The notes under the pieces: model-generated
Database searches by the model: none
Told to the model about the DNA's origin: nothing
What the model saw: the letters and a program-made list of their open reading frames with translations, nothing else
Program-made: the position numbers and the translations under genes
NCBI GenBank assembly: GCA_002482685.1
Contig: DLGL01000058.1
Coordinates: 1 to 5,733 of the forward strand
Length of the DNA: 5,733 bases
Direction of reading: 5' to 3'
From: Bacteriovoracaceae bacterium UBA7695
Lineage (GTDB): Bacteria > Bdellovibrionota > Bacteriovoracia > Bacteriovoracales > Bacteriovoracaceae
Shown: one piece after another, positions 1-5,157 of the stretch
Layout: each line of letters starts with the position of its first letter
Numbering within the stretch: position 1 is the first letter of the stretch

Positions 1-21
1 GAGGTTCCAAATTGGAACCTC
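1..21. repeat. Perfect palindrome in ORF6N remnant
   Basis: GAGGTTCCAA, one central A, then TTGGAACCTC: ten of ten arm bases pair. It may extend left of the window, because the right arm is followed by AAAG. It lies at the codons for RFQIGTS, the same place in the protein as the palindrome at 475-503 of the intact copy. Confidence 0.85.
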
Positions 22-157
22 AAAGGTTGGGCCAGATTCTTTTCATAGAAAAATGGGTCTAAAGCTTAGAAATAAGAACAAGCGGTTCGAAAGTCATCCA
101 CTAGGGTGCGCCATTCAAAATCCTCTTTATAATCATACATTTACAAACCGGCCCTGA
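2..157 (+). pseudogene. ORF6N-family remnant, internally deleted, open at left edge
   Basis: The frame is open from base 2 to the TGA at 155-157. Its first ten residues, RFQIGTSKVG, match KYQFGTSKMG of the intact ORF6N protein at 285-806 (residues 66-75). After a short linker, RKMGLKLRN matches that protein's C-terminal end KKIGLKTRN. About 88 residues in between, including the FTENGVAM segment and the coiled coil, are missing, so this is a remnant with an internal deletion. The normal stop is also lost: the intact copy ends AAT TAG, while here the codons read AAT AAG and the frame continues for 27 more codons into non-coding sequence. The 5' part lies outside the window, so whether an N-terminal half exists is unknown. 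A functional product is unlikely. The homology is short, but it lies in two ordered blocks, and the 3' flank also matches the third copy. Confidence 0.7.
49..117 (+). repeat. Direct repeat A1: ORF6N gene end plus 3' flank
   Basis: This stretch matches 1350-1418 at about 59 of 69 positions by eye, with no gaps. It covers the last codons of an ORF6N gene and about 40 bases beyond, ending in the identical GTGCGCCATTCA. Weaker similarity may continue about 35 bases further on both sides. The intact ORF6N copy shares only the first part (about 780-816) and then diverges. Confidence 0.75.
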
Positions 158-284
158 GACATGTATCGAACCAAGTCTGTATGATCCCATTTTCAATATT
201 GAATAATAGCCTTCATTTCTGAGCTTAATATTAGCTTTTCATATGTAATCAAACGTAGATCATTCCATTTATTTAGAGTTGGCT

Positions 285-806
285 ATGAGTGAAATGAATT
301 TATCTAAAATCGAAAAAATGATTTATGTAATTCGTGGACAAAAGGTGATGCTGGATTCTGATCTCGCAGAACTGTATGAAGTGGAAACGAAGCATTTGAA
401 CAGACAAGTAAGAAGAAATGCGCTGAGATTTCCCGAAGACTTTATGTTTCAACTAACTTCTGAAGAGTATCAAGTTTTGAAGTACCAATTTGGCACTTCA
501 AAAATGGGTAGTGGCGGTAAACAAAAGTTGCCATTGGTGTTTACCGAAAATGGTGTCGCCATGATTTCAGGTGTCTTGAACTCAGAAAGGGCTATATTGG
601 TGAATATTGCAATCATGAGGATATTTACGCGACTCAGAAGCTTTTTATTACTAGAACAAGAACTTAAAAGTGAATTAGCGAACCTTAAGAAAGGAACGAG
701 TGGCCTGTTTAAAGTAATCTTTGAAAGAATGGATTCTCTCGAAGACTTGATAACTCCAAAATTACCGTCTAACAGGAAGAAAATTGGTCTAAAGACTAGA
801 AATTAG
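285..806 (+). CDS. ORF6N domain-containing DNA-binding protein
   Basis: This is a 173-residue cytoplasmic protein of the ORF6N family, related to the KilA-N/Bro-N phage antirepressor domains and found in prophages and as stand-alone bacterial genes. The domain covers about residues 9-96 and shows the family hallmarks: VMLDSDLAELYEV, HLNRQVRRN, RFPEDFMFQL, the LKYQFGTSK segment and FTENGVAM. It is followed by a helical, probably coiled-coil tail (about 113-155) with LFKVIFERMD and the conserved terminal KKIGLK. Length is normal and the frame is intact. ATG at 285 is preferred because AGAG at 275-278 sits six bases upstream; the TTG at 279 has no space for a ribosome site. It is flanked on both sides by broken copies of the same gene. 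DNA binding is inferred from the family; the target is unknown. An antirepressor or self-regulator is possible. Confidence 0.88.
   Translation: MSEMNLSKIEKMIYVIRGQKVMLDSDLAELYEVETKHLNRQVRRNALRFPEDFMFQLTSEEYQVLKYQFGTSKMGSGGKQKLPLVFTENGVAMISGVLNSERAILVNIAIMRIFTRLRSFLLLEQELKSELANLKKGTSGLFKVIFERMDSLEDLITPKLPSNRKKIGLKTRN
475..503. repeat. 29-nt near-perfect palindrome inside the ORF6N gene
   Basis: TTTTGAAGTACCAA, a central T, then TTGGCACTTCAAAA. Thirteen of 14 arm positions pair; the one mismatch is A484 opposite C494. It encodes VLKYQFGTSK (residues 64-73), in the same place as the palindrome at 1-21. Compared with that copy, the arms differ at two paired positions, and one of these is a compensated pair (G-C there, A-T here). 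Confidence 0.8.
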
Positions 807-1135
807 AGCAGGCGGTACTGGTCTTGAGATAATTTGGTAAGTGAAAGAAGTTCTTTTTGATTGAGAGGACCATCTTTAATAAGAGCTTTGATAATCATTA
901 ACTTTTCAGTGGATGAGAAATTAGAGCAGAATTTTGAAATTCCATCTTCGTTTGTCTTATTTAGAAAATCTTCTACTTCCTGATCATTTTTGAATCCACC
1001 AGCTCCACTCCAACGAACTAATCTATTAGGATTGTCTGAAGGCATCGCAATTCCAGAAAAGATGATTCCGCCTTTAAAATTATTGCTATGTTTTTGCATC
1101 AAACGGAGGCTTTGCTGCCTCGATTTATGGTTCAA
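803..1135 (-). pseudogene. Truncated winged-helix (ArsR-like) regulator fragment
   Basis: The open frame gives at most 110 residues. The C-terminal third, FSSTEKLMIIKALIKDGPLN followed by QKELLSLTKLSQ, looks like the first helices of an ArsR-type winged helix, a DNA-binding transcription regulator fold. It stops within the putative recognition helix (QDQYRLL), with no wing. The break coincides with sequence shared with the ORF6N 3' flank (up to about 816), and its TAA overlaps the ORF6N TAG. The 5' end is also doubtful. The outermost start is a TTG at 1135 without a clear ribosome site, an in-frame stop lies two codons upstream (1142-1144), and ORF6N-like sequence begins near 1150. An ATG at 1099 is an alternative start. 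The N-terminal half (KGGIIFSGIAMPSDNPNRLV) is not recognised. It is most likely a gene fragment cut at one or both ends; a short expressed protein cannot be excluded. Confidence 0.55.
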
Positions 1136-1151
1136 GTTATGTCACTCATGA

Positions 1152-1377
1152 TCTAGTGATGAAGCTGCAAGGGTCAACATTTCTATTATAAGAACGTTTA
1201 TTCGACTCAGAAGCTTTCTCGCCATGGAAAATTCCCTATCAGACAGGGTAAGCAAATTGGAAGATGGAACGAATAAACTTTTCAAAGTCGTTTTTGAAAG
1301 ACTTGATGCGATAGAAGTTGAGACGTCAATTTTGAATCCTAATTGTAAAAAAAATCGGCCTAAAGGCTAGAAATTAG
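1152..1377 (+). pseudogene. C-terminal ORF6N remnant with frameshift
   Basis: Reading SSDEAARVNISIIRTFIRLR and onward through LFKVVFERLD, this matches residues about 99-152 of the intact ORF6N protein. Fifteen identical bases (CGACTCAGAAGCTTT) fall within the match. The N-terminal DNA-binding half is absent, and a TGA at 1149-1151 sits immediately upstream in frame. Near the end, an A8 run (1347-1354) has one A too many. The current frame ends NRPKG with a TAG at 1368-1370. One base fewer would restore KKIGLKARN with a TAG at 1375-1377, as in the intact copy. The only internal ATG (1224) could make about 48 residues of coiled coil. It is probably a dead gene, although a coiled-coil peptide could in principle pair with the intact protein. 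Confidence 0.78.
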
Positions 1378-1418
1378 AACAAGCAGTTCCAAAGTTATCA
1401 ACTAGAGTGCGCCATTCA
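1350..1418 (+). repeat. Direct repeat A2: ORF6N gene end plus 3' flank
   Basis: Partner of 49-117, about 1.3 kb downstream in the same orientation. It includes the restored-frame ORF6N end and the shared AACAAGC...GTGCGCCATTCA block. The following 88 bases to the GFA gene hold no gene. They contain a possible -10 (TACAAT, 1443-1448) without a convincing -35. Confidence 0.75.
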
Positions 1419-1506
1419 TTTTTCTTTTTATTTTCAATAGTCTACAATTACGCCTAATCACAACTCTCGAACTCGCATCGTAATATCAATCGTTAAAGAA
1501 GGTTTT

Positions 1507-1914
1507 ATGAGAAATATGCAAAACGGTTCTTGTCTATGCGGAAAGGTAAAATTCGAAATTGAGGGAACCTTCGAAAGCTTTTACTTGTGTCACTGTAAGT
1601 ATTGTCAAAAAGACACTGGCTCAGCCCATGCAGCGAACTTATTTTCTACAACGGCAAACTTAGTTTGGCTTTGTGGAAAGGATAATATCCAAACATTCAA
1701 TCTTCCATCAACAAGACATTCAAAAAGTTTCTGCAAAGATTGTGGCTCCGCTGTTCCGTCCCTGCAGATGGAAGGTAAATTACTAGCGACACCGGCTGGA
1801 AGCCTTGATAATGAGCTTGATGTACTACCAATTGCGCATATTTTCTATTCGAGCAAATCTAGCTGGGAGAATAATCTTGAAAAGATCAAAAAGTTTGAAA
1901 AATATCCAGAATAA
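1507..1914 (+). CDS. GFA-family zinc-binding protein
   Basis: This 135-residue cytoplasmic protein has the GFA (glutathione-dependent formaldehyde-activating enzyme-like, Mss4 fold) cysteine set. CLC (C9, C11) and FCKDC (C76, C79) supply the usual structural zinc ligands. CHCKYC (C28, C30, C33) is the second zinc or catalytic site. The order and spacing match the family, with the typical GSCLCGKVKFEIEG start and RHSKSFCKDCGSA block. Its length is normal for the short members of the family. The named formaldehyde reaction is disputed even for the founding member, and most such proteins have no known substrate, so only the fold and zinc binding are claimed. AAGAAGG at 1496-1502 precedes the ATG at 1507 by four bases; the in-frame ATG at 1516 is an alternative. 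The SRPBCC gene follows after 44 bases on the same strand, suggesting one transcript. Confidence 0.88.
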   Translation: MRNMQNGSCLCGKVKFEIEGTFESFYLCHCKYCQKDTGSAHAANLFSTTANLVWLCGKDNIQTFNLPSTRHSKSFCKDCGSAVPSLQMEGKLLATPAGSLDNELDVLPIAHIFYSSKSSWENNLEKIKKFEKYPE

Positions 1915-1958
1915 TTGTTAATTTAAGAGTCCTGAACTTTATAATTTTGGAAATGAAT

Positions 1959-2444
1959 ATGAATTTTAAAATGTTTGCTATTTCATGCCTTGCTCTCTCC
2001 GTCTCATTGTTTGCAAATGCTAAAAAGGAAGGACAAATGACATTTTCATCTAAGCACATAAGCATCGTCATTAACAGAATTCCCTCAGAGGTGTATGAGT
2101 TTGCATCTCAACCCGAAAATATGCCTAAATGGGCCGCTGGACTAAGTGGATCTATAAAAAAAGATGGTGATCATTGGGTATCGATCTCACCTATGGGTAA
2201 AGTGAAAGTTAAATTTGCTGAAAAGAATAATTTTGGAGTCATCGATCACGATGTTACCCTCGAGTCTGGTAAGATGTTTCATAATCCTTTAAGAGTTATC
2301 CGAAACAATAAAGGATCAGAAGTGGTTTTTACCCTATTCAGGCAACCAGAAATGACAGAGCAGGATTTTAATAGGGACGCTCAAATGGTAATGAAGGATT
2401 TAGAGAAGCTTAGGACCATTTTAGAAAAATCTTCAGTTAAGTAA
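1959..2444 (+). CDS. SRPBCC (START-fold) family protein, probably exported
   Basis: The protein has 161 residues from the ATG at 1959, which has GGAA (1949-1952) six bases upstream. TTG 1947 and ATG 1953 are possible but worse placed. The first 21 residues form a signal peptide ending ANA before KKEGQ. The rest matches the SRPBCC ligand-pocket fold: a first strand HISIVINR, the helix SEVYEFASQPENMPKWAAGL, then VSISPMGKVKVKF, the strands around DHDVTLESGK and EVVFTLFRQ, and a long C-terminal helix (FNRDAQMVMKDLEKLRTILE). These folds bind hydrophobic small molecules; the ligand here is unknown. Most bacterial members are cytoplasmic, so the leader is unusual. An internal ATG at 2037 (residue 27) with AAGGAAGG at 2025-2032 could start a leaderless 135-residue form. 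A terminator follows at 2455. Confidence 0.82.
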   Translation: MNFKMFAISCLALSVSLFANAKKEGQMTFSSKHISIVINRIPSEVYEFASQPENMPKWAAGLSGSIKKDGDHWVSISPMGKVKVKFAEKNNFGVIDHDVTLESGKMFHNPLRVIRNNKGSEVVFTLFRQPEMTEQDFNRDAQMVMKDLEKLRTILEKSSVK

Positions 2445-2454
2445 GAGCAAATAT

Positions 2455-2495
2455 GAAGGGCAGCATTTTTATGGGCTGCCCTTCTATCAATTTTT
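2455..2495 (+). terminator. Rho-independent terminator after the GFA-SRPBCC pair
   Basis: A perfect 10-bp stem, GAAGGGCAGC (2455-2464) with GCTGCCCTTC (2475-2484), has a 10-base loop. TATCAA and five T's follow (2491-2495). It begins 11 bases after the SRPBCC stop. No T-run follows on the opposite strand, so it is assigned to plus-strand transcription. It lies between convergent genes and could still stall minus-strand RNA. Confidence 0.85.
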
Positions 2496-2508
2496 AGTGA
2501 TTCAGATC

Positions 2509-2913
2509 TTAGTTTTCAGAGCAACTTTCCATCGCTTTGATTCTTAATTTTTTTAACTCTCTTTTATCCTCACGTCTTTGTTTACTATAATCAGGATTTC
2601 CCCCAATTGTCATTGTCTGGGATCCGCCGCTTACATGCGTTTTAGAGTATAGACCAAACTGTTCCGTACAACTTGAATATCGACATTCTACGTTCGATTC
2701 GGTTTCACAAATTTCTTTAGCTAAGTTCTTGGCCACTCTTTTTGAAACATGTTTTGCTCGACCAGCAACAACGGACGGATACTGCTTAGTACGATATGTG
2801 CAAGTGAAACTTATTTCTTCAAATTGTTCCATGCACTCTAACTCCGCGTCAGATACTTGTGCAAATGAAGATAAACTGGCCAATGTTAAGAATCCAACTA
2901 ACAATTTTCTCAT
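2509..2913 (-). CDS. Small secreted six-cysteine protein, unknown function
   Basis: The protein has 134 residues. The ATG at 2913 is chosen because AGGAG lies about six bases upstream; the further ATG at 2937 would put this ribosome site inside the gene and spoil the signal peptide. Residues 1-18 (MRKLLVGFLTLASLSSFA) form a clean Sec signal peptide, with cleavage before QVSD. The mature part has six cysteines (27, 38, 69, 77, 82, 131), enough for three disulfides. A glycine/serine-rich, tyrosine-containing stretch (90-110) precedes a very basic, charged C-terminal helix (KQRREDKRELKKLRIKAMES). No family is recognised. A periplasmic or extracellular place is inferred from the leader and the even cysteine number. 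It is monocistronic, convergent with the SRPBCC gene, and has a long inverted repeat 54-83 bases before its start. Confidence 0.72.
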   Translation of the reverse strand: MRKLLVGFLTLASLSSFAQVSDAELECMEQFEEISFTCTYRTKQYPSVVAGRAKHVSKRVAKNLAKEICETESNVECRYSSCTEQFGLYSKTHVSGGSQTMTIGGNPDYSKQRREDKRELKKLRIKAMESCSEN

Positions 2914-2966
2914 AGATGCTCCTGAGTTATTACTCATGAAATGAGTCGTTTTTTTTTGAGTATCAT

Positions 2967-2996
2967 CTCAGGCTTTGAAATTTTTCAAAGCCTGAG
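2967..2996. repeat. Perfect 14-bp inverted repeat between divergent genes
   Basis: CTCAGGCTTTGAAA (2967-2980), TT, then TTTCAAAGCCTGAG (2983-2996). A run of nine T's (2949-2957) lies to its left, on the side of the minus-strand gene. Neither strand has a T-run just after the stem in the right direction for a terminator: the minus strand reads A9 there. It could be an operator, a hairpin in the 5' leader of the secreted protein gene, or a repeat-family member. Confidence 0.75.
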
Positions 2997-3062
2997 TGTA
3001 AATTCTAGACTTCGTTGTTTTATTTATGCGAGTAGAAGCACTATGGAACATTATTTGAATTC

Positions 3063-3656
3063 GTGAGCCAATTCAAAGACTTAGAGCTCTTTTCCTCCTT
3101 GCCCCTTTGCAAAACTTTACCAATAATGAAAGCTATGAATAAAAACCTGTCACAGCGTTACCCTACCTTAATCTGGAAATCTTGGGAGATTATTCTCTTC
3201 TTGGTTTTCTGTGCCTATGCATTTGACCAGCATACTGGGTACTTTAATCTCGCATGTTTTGGATTGTTTCTGATCGGTAGTTTTTATTCATATAGCTTTT
3301 CACCAAAAATTGCTTTTCATGACGAACATGTCATCTTCCCGGTGAAAGGATATTGGAACTGGAACACTCATGATTTTTATCTTGCGAGGTATGAAGATAT
3401 TTATGTTCTGGATATTCTGAAGACTAAAGTTTCTTTTTTTTCGATTTACCACATTCACTTTAAAGCAGTTGATGGCACAATAACTTCGGTGAATCTGAAG
3501 GGACTGATGCTGAAGAAAGAAATACGTTCATATATCGAAAATGAACTTCTAGCAAAAGCTTGCCTAGAATTTAATGAAGAGGGGGTCTTAGGAAAGAGAT
3601 TTGCAAAAATCGATTCTCCCTTGCATCTTGATTCCTTAAAGGTTTTTACAAGATAA
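3063..3656 (+). CDS. Two-TM membrane protein with possible PH-like domain
   Basis: The protein has up to 197 residues from the GTG at 3063. The start is uncertain because no good ribosome site is visible. ATG codons at 3126 and 3135 (residues 22 and 25) would remove the unremarkable N-terminus and begin near KNLSQRYPTLIWKSW. Two hydrophobic segments (about 41-54 and 61-79) form a helical hairpin in the inner membrane. The rest is a soluble strand-rich domain (82-165): HDEHVIFPVKGYW, YLARYEDIYVLDI, IHFKAVDGTITSVNLKG and a closing helix KKEIRSYIENELLAK. The layout of a TM hairpin, then a strand domain with a short gap before a final helix, resembles bacterial PH-like or YdbT-type proteins, but this is only a guess. 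Its last 21 bases overlap the end of the convergent dioxygenase gene, with no terminator seen between them. Confidence 0.68.
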   Translation: MSQFKDLELFSSLPLCKTLPIMKAMNKNLSQRYPTLIWKSWEIILFLVFCAYAFDQHTGYFNLACFGLFLIGSFYSYSFSPKIAFHDEHVIFPVKGYWNWNTHDFYLARYEDIYVLDILKTKVSFFSIYHIHFKAVDGTITSVNLKGLMLKKEIRSYIENELLAKACLEFNEEGVLGKRFAKIDSPLHLDSLKVFTR

Positions 3657-4382
3657 AATGAACACTTCAGGAACTTCAATCCTATTAAGTTCCGCTTCCG
3701 ACGGATATGTATCAATGTCGATAAATTTAACTACCTCTGGCAATTGAACACAGAAAAGTATGTCAAAAGCAAACCGGTCAACTCCGTAGAGGCCCCGATG
3801 AATGATGTTAGCATCAAAAAGCAAAAGATCTCCTCTCCTGAGCGATACTGTCTCGCCACTTGAAATTTCATCAGAGGAGCATTTGCCAGCTTCTTGCAGC
3901 CGTACTGCGAGTTCCTCCGGCGTATCCCATCTCGATTGACTCCCGGGTACGAACTCAAGACCATGTTCCTCGGCCAGAGCGAGTCTTAGGTGAACCACTT
4001 GAGTCTTCTTTTCCTCTATCGTTTTGCGTTGGTCCGATAAGGAAAGTCCTGTGTATTGTATATCTCTATGCCAATAGTTCTTCTGTTGACTGTTGTACGG
4101 GTTGAAAAATATTTGAGTATTTAGAAAACAGAATTTTTGCTTTAAGAATTTTTGCGCTAATGCGGTTACTTTCTGTGAGCCTACTAGCTTAAATATTTTC
4201 AGACGATCCTCAGGAGCGAGAAGGGGACCCTTCGTTAGATAGGCACTATTTATGGCACCTTTGTGAAATAAATCCTGGTTTTGAAGTAACCAAGCATGAT
4301 GAAAGTTTCTTAAGATTCTTTCAGTTTCATCTAAAGTCTCTGAATCTAGAAAGTTTTTGCACAGGATGAAGCCATTTTCCAT
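3636..4382 (-). CDS. PhyH-like Fe(II)/2-oxoglutarate dioxygenase
   Basis: The protein has 248 residues, typical for the phytanoyl-CoA dioxygenase (PhyH) family, cytoplasmic enzymes with a double-stranded beta-helix. They use Fe(II), O2 and 2-oxoglutarate to hydroxylate (rarely halogenate) a substrate. The iron triad is visible: H105 and D107 in YWHRDIQY, and H195 in IIHRGLYG. R203 (GVDRFAFDI) is the likely 2-oxoglutarate carboxylate ligand. The family segments FLDSETLDE, HLRLALAEEHGLEFVPGSQ and RRGDLLLFDANIIHRG are in the usual order. The aspartate at position 107 argues for a hydroxylase rather than a halogenase. Substrate unknown. The ATG lies one base after the stop of the upstream outer-membrane protein gene (TAGAATG) and has no ribosome site of its own, so translation is probably coupled. 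Its 3' end overlaps the opposite gene by 21 bases. Confidence 0.9.
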   Translation of the reverse strand: MENGFILCKNFLDSETLDETERILRNFHHAWLLQNQDLFHKGAINSAYLTKGPLLAPEDRLKIFKLVGSQKVTALAQKFLKQKFCFLNTQIFFNPYNSQQKNYWHRDIQYTGLSLSDQRKTIEEKKTQVVHLRLALAEEHGLEFVPGSQSRWDTPEELAVRLQEAGKCSSDEISSGETVSLRRGDLLLFDANIIHRGLYGVDRFAFDILFCVQLPEVVKFIDIDTYPSEAELNRIEVPEVFILSCKNL

Positions 4383-4383
4383 T

Positions 4384-5097
4384 CTAGAACATGTAAGCCA
4401 AGAGGATACCTAGATAATCCCGGGCTCCATTCCTAGGAACATCTTCAGTTCGATTGCTGCCTAAGTCGAGCTCTGAAGGCAATGTGTTGTATGACAAGCC
4501 TAGAGAGCCTCTCAGGCTTAAGGCACTTGTGAAATCCCATCGGGCCCTTACTGCCAAGGCAGCAAAACCATAAATGGCATTTGCTTTATAATCAGAGCCT
4601 GGTGCAATTTGCGGAAACTCTAAAGCAACACGCCCAACTCCGCCTTCTAGCCCAATACCAAGCCACTTGATTTTTTGGATATTCCACCAAGTGCTCATGT
4701 AGGAAAGCTCAAAGCCAGTCATGTCAACATCGCTTATAGCTGCGGCCACACGGGTAAAAGCCACTTCATGATCATGATGCAATTTCTTACTACGACCAAA
4801 GGTTAATTTGGGAGCGTTCATCAACACGCCTCCCAGGCCGATAGCAACGAAAGATTTGAGAGGAGCATCTTTAATTAACTGAGAATTGAGAACTCGTACG
4901 ATACATGTATCTTGATTGCACTTCACAATCTCACATGGCCCCTCAATTCTATGGTTCTGTATTTTATTTTTAAATATAACCATTCTGTCGTCAGGATAAT
5001 TAGTCAATTCCCTGGGAACCTTAAGAAAGCGCTCCTCACTAGCGAAGGAAGGCTGACCCAATAAAAAAACGACAAAAGCAAACAAAGTGTGTAGCAT
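4384..5097 (-). CDS. Outer-membrane beta-barrel-like protein
   Basis: The protein has 237 residues with a signal peptide MLHTLFAFVVFLLGQPSFAS, cut near FAS. A small N-terminal segment (20-80) contains three close cysteines (55, 60, 65: GPCEIVKCNQDTC). From about 80 onward, alternating hydrophobic and glycine/aromatic stretches suggest strands of an eight- to ten-strand barrel: SFVAIGLGGVLM, MTGFELSYMSTWW, WLGIGLEGGVGRVALEF, IYGFAALAVRARWDF, LSLRGSLGLSYNTLP and YLGILLAYMF. The terminal phenylalanine, with aromatics before it, fits the signal read by the outer-membrane assembly machinery. Function unknown; it could be structural, adhesive or a small channel. It is the first gene of a two-gene unit with the PhyH-like enzyme. 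No ribosome site precedes the ATG; instead, a TATAAT lies so close that the message should be leaderless. Confidence 0.75.
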   Translation of the reverse strand: MLHTLFAFVVFLLGQPSFASEERFLKVPRELTNYPDDRMVIFKNKIQNHRIEGPCEIVKCNQDTCIVRVLNSQLIKDAPLKSFVAIGLGGVLMNAPKLTFGRSKKLHHDHEVAFTRVAAAISDVDMTGFELSYMSTWWNIQKIKWLGIGLEGGVGRVALEFPQIAPGSDYKANAIYGFAALAVRARWDFTSALSLRGSLGLSYNTLPSELDLGSNRTEDVPRNGARDYLGILLAYMF

Positions 5098-5103
5098 TTT
5101 TAA

Positions 5104-5131
5104 ATTATACCCGGGTCAATGAAATAGTAAA
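5104..5131 (-). promoter_or_regulatory. Sigma70-type promoter, leaderless, for OMP-PhyH pair
   Basis: On the minus strand a perfect -10 TATAAT occupies 5109-5104. A weaker -35, TTTACT (four of six), lies at 5131-5126 with a 16-base spacer. Counting the usual six bases after the -10 puts transcript start at 5097, the A of the ATG. There is no Shine-Dalgarno sequence between them. Confidence 0.6.
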
Positions 5132-5157
5132 GTTCAACTGTACAGGAAAGGCATAAA

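Noticed and set aside
192..203. 12-bp palindrome TTCAATATTGAA upstream of the ORF6N gene
   Set aside because: Short and AT-only in the centre, so it is expected fairly often by chance. It could be an operator but has no second copy.
1106..1121. Small hairpin GAGGC/GCCTC next to the possible ATG at 1099 of the regulator fragment
   Set aside because: Only five paired bases; too weak to support a regulatory claim.
49..1418. Integron cassettes with attC sites
   Set aside because: The repeated flank lacks a matched GTTRRRY/RYYYAAC pair with the long imperfect hairpin of attC, and gene orientations are mixed.
1443..1448. TACAAT as a -10 for the GFA gene
   Set aside because: No acceptable -35 is found 16-18 bases upstream, so it is mentioned only as a possibility.
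1886..2071. Minus-strand open frame of 61 codons
   Set aside because: It lies across the end of the GFA gene and the start of the SRPBCC gene, has no ribosome site and looks like no protein family.
2729..2944. Plus-strand open frame opposite the secreted protein gene
   Set aside because: It is a shadow of the minus-strand gene, which has a strong ribosome site and a signal peptide.
2932..2946. Short inverted repeat ACTCAT/ATGAGT at the upstream ATG of the secreted protein gene
   Set aside because: Six bases per arm in AT-rich DNA can arise by chance, and no paired site is seen.
3455..4105. Three open frames (3455-3715 minus, 3731-3964 minus, 3860-4105 plus)
   Set aside because: They overlap the membrane protein and dioxygenase genes in other frames and show no domain or start signal.
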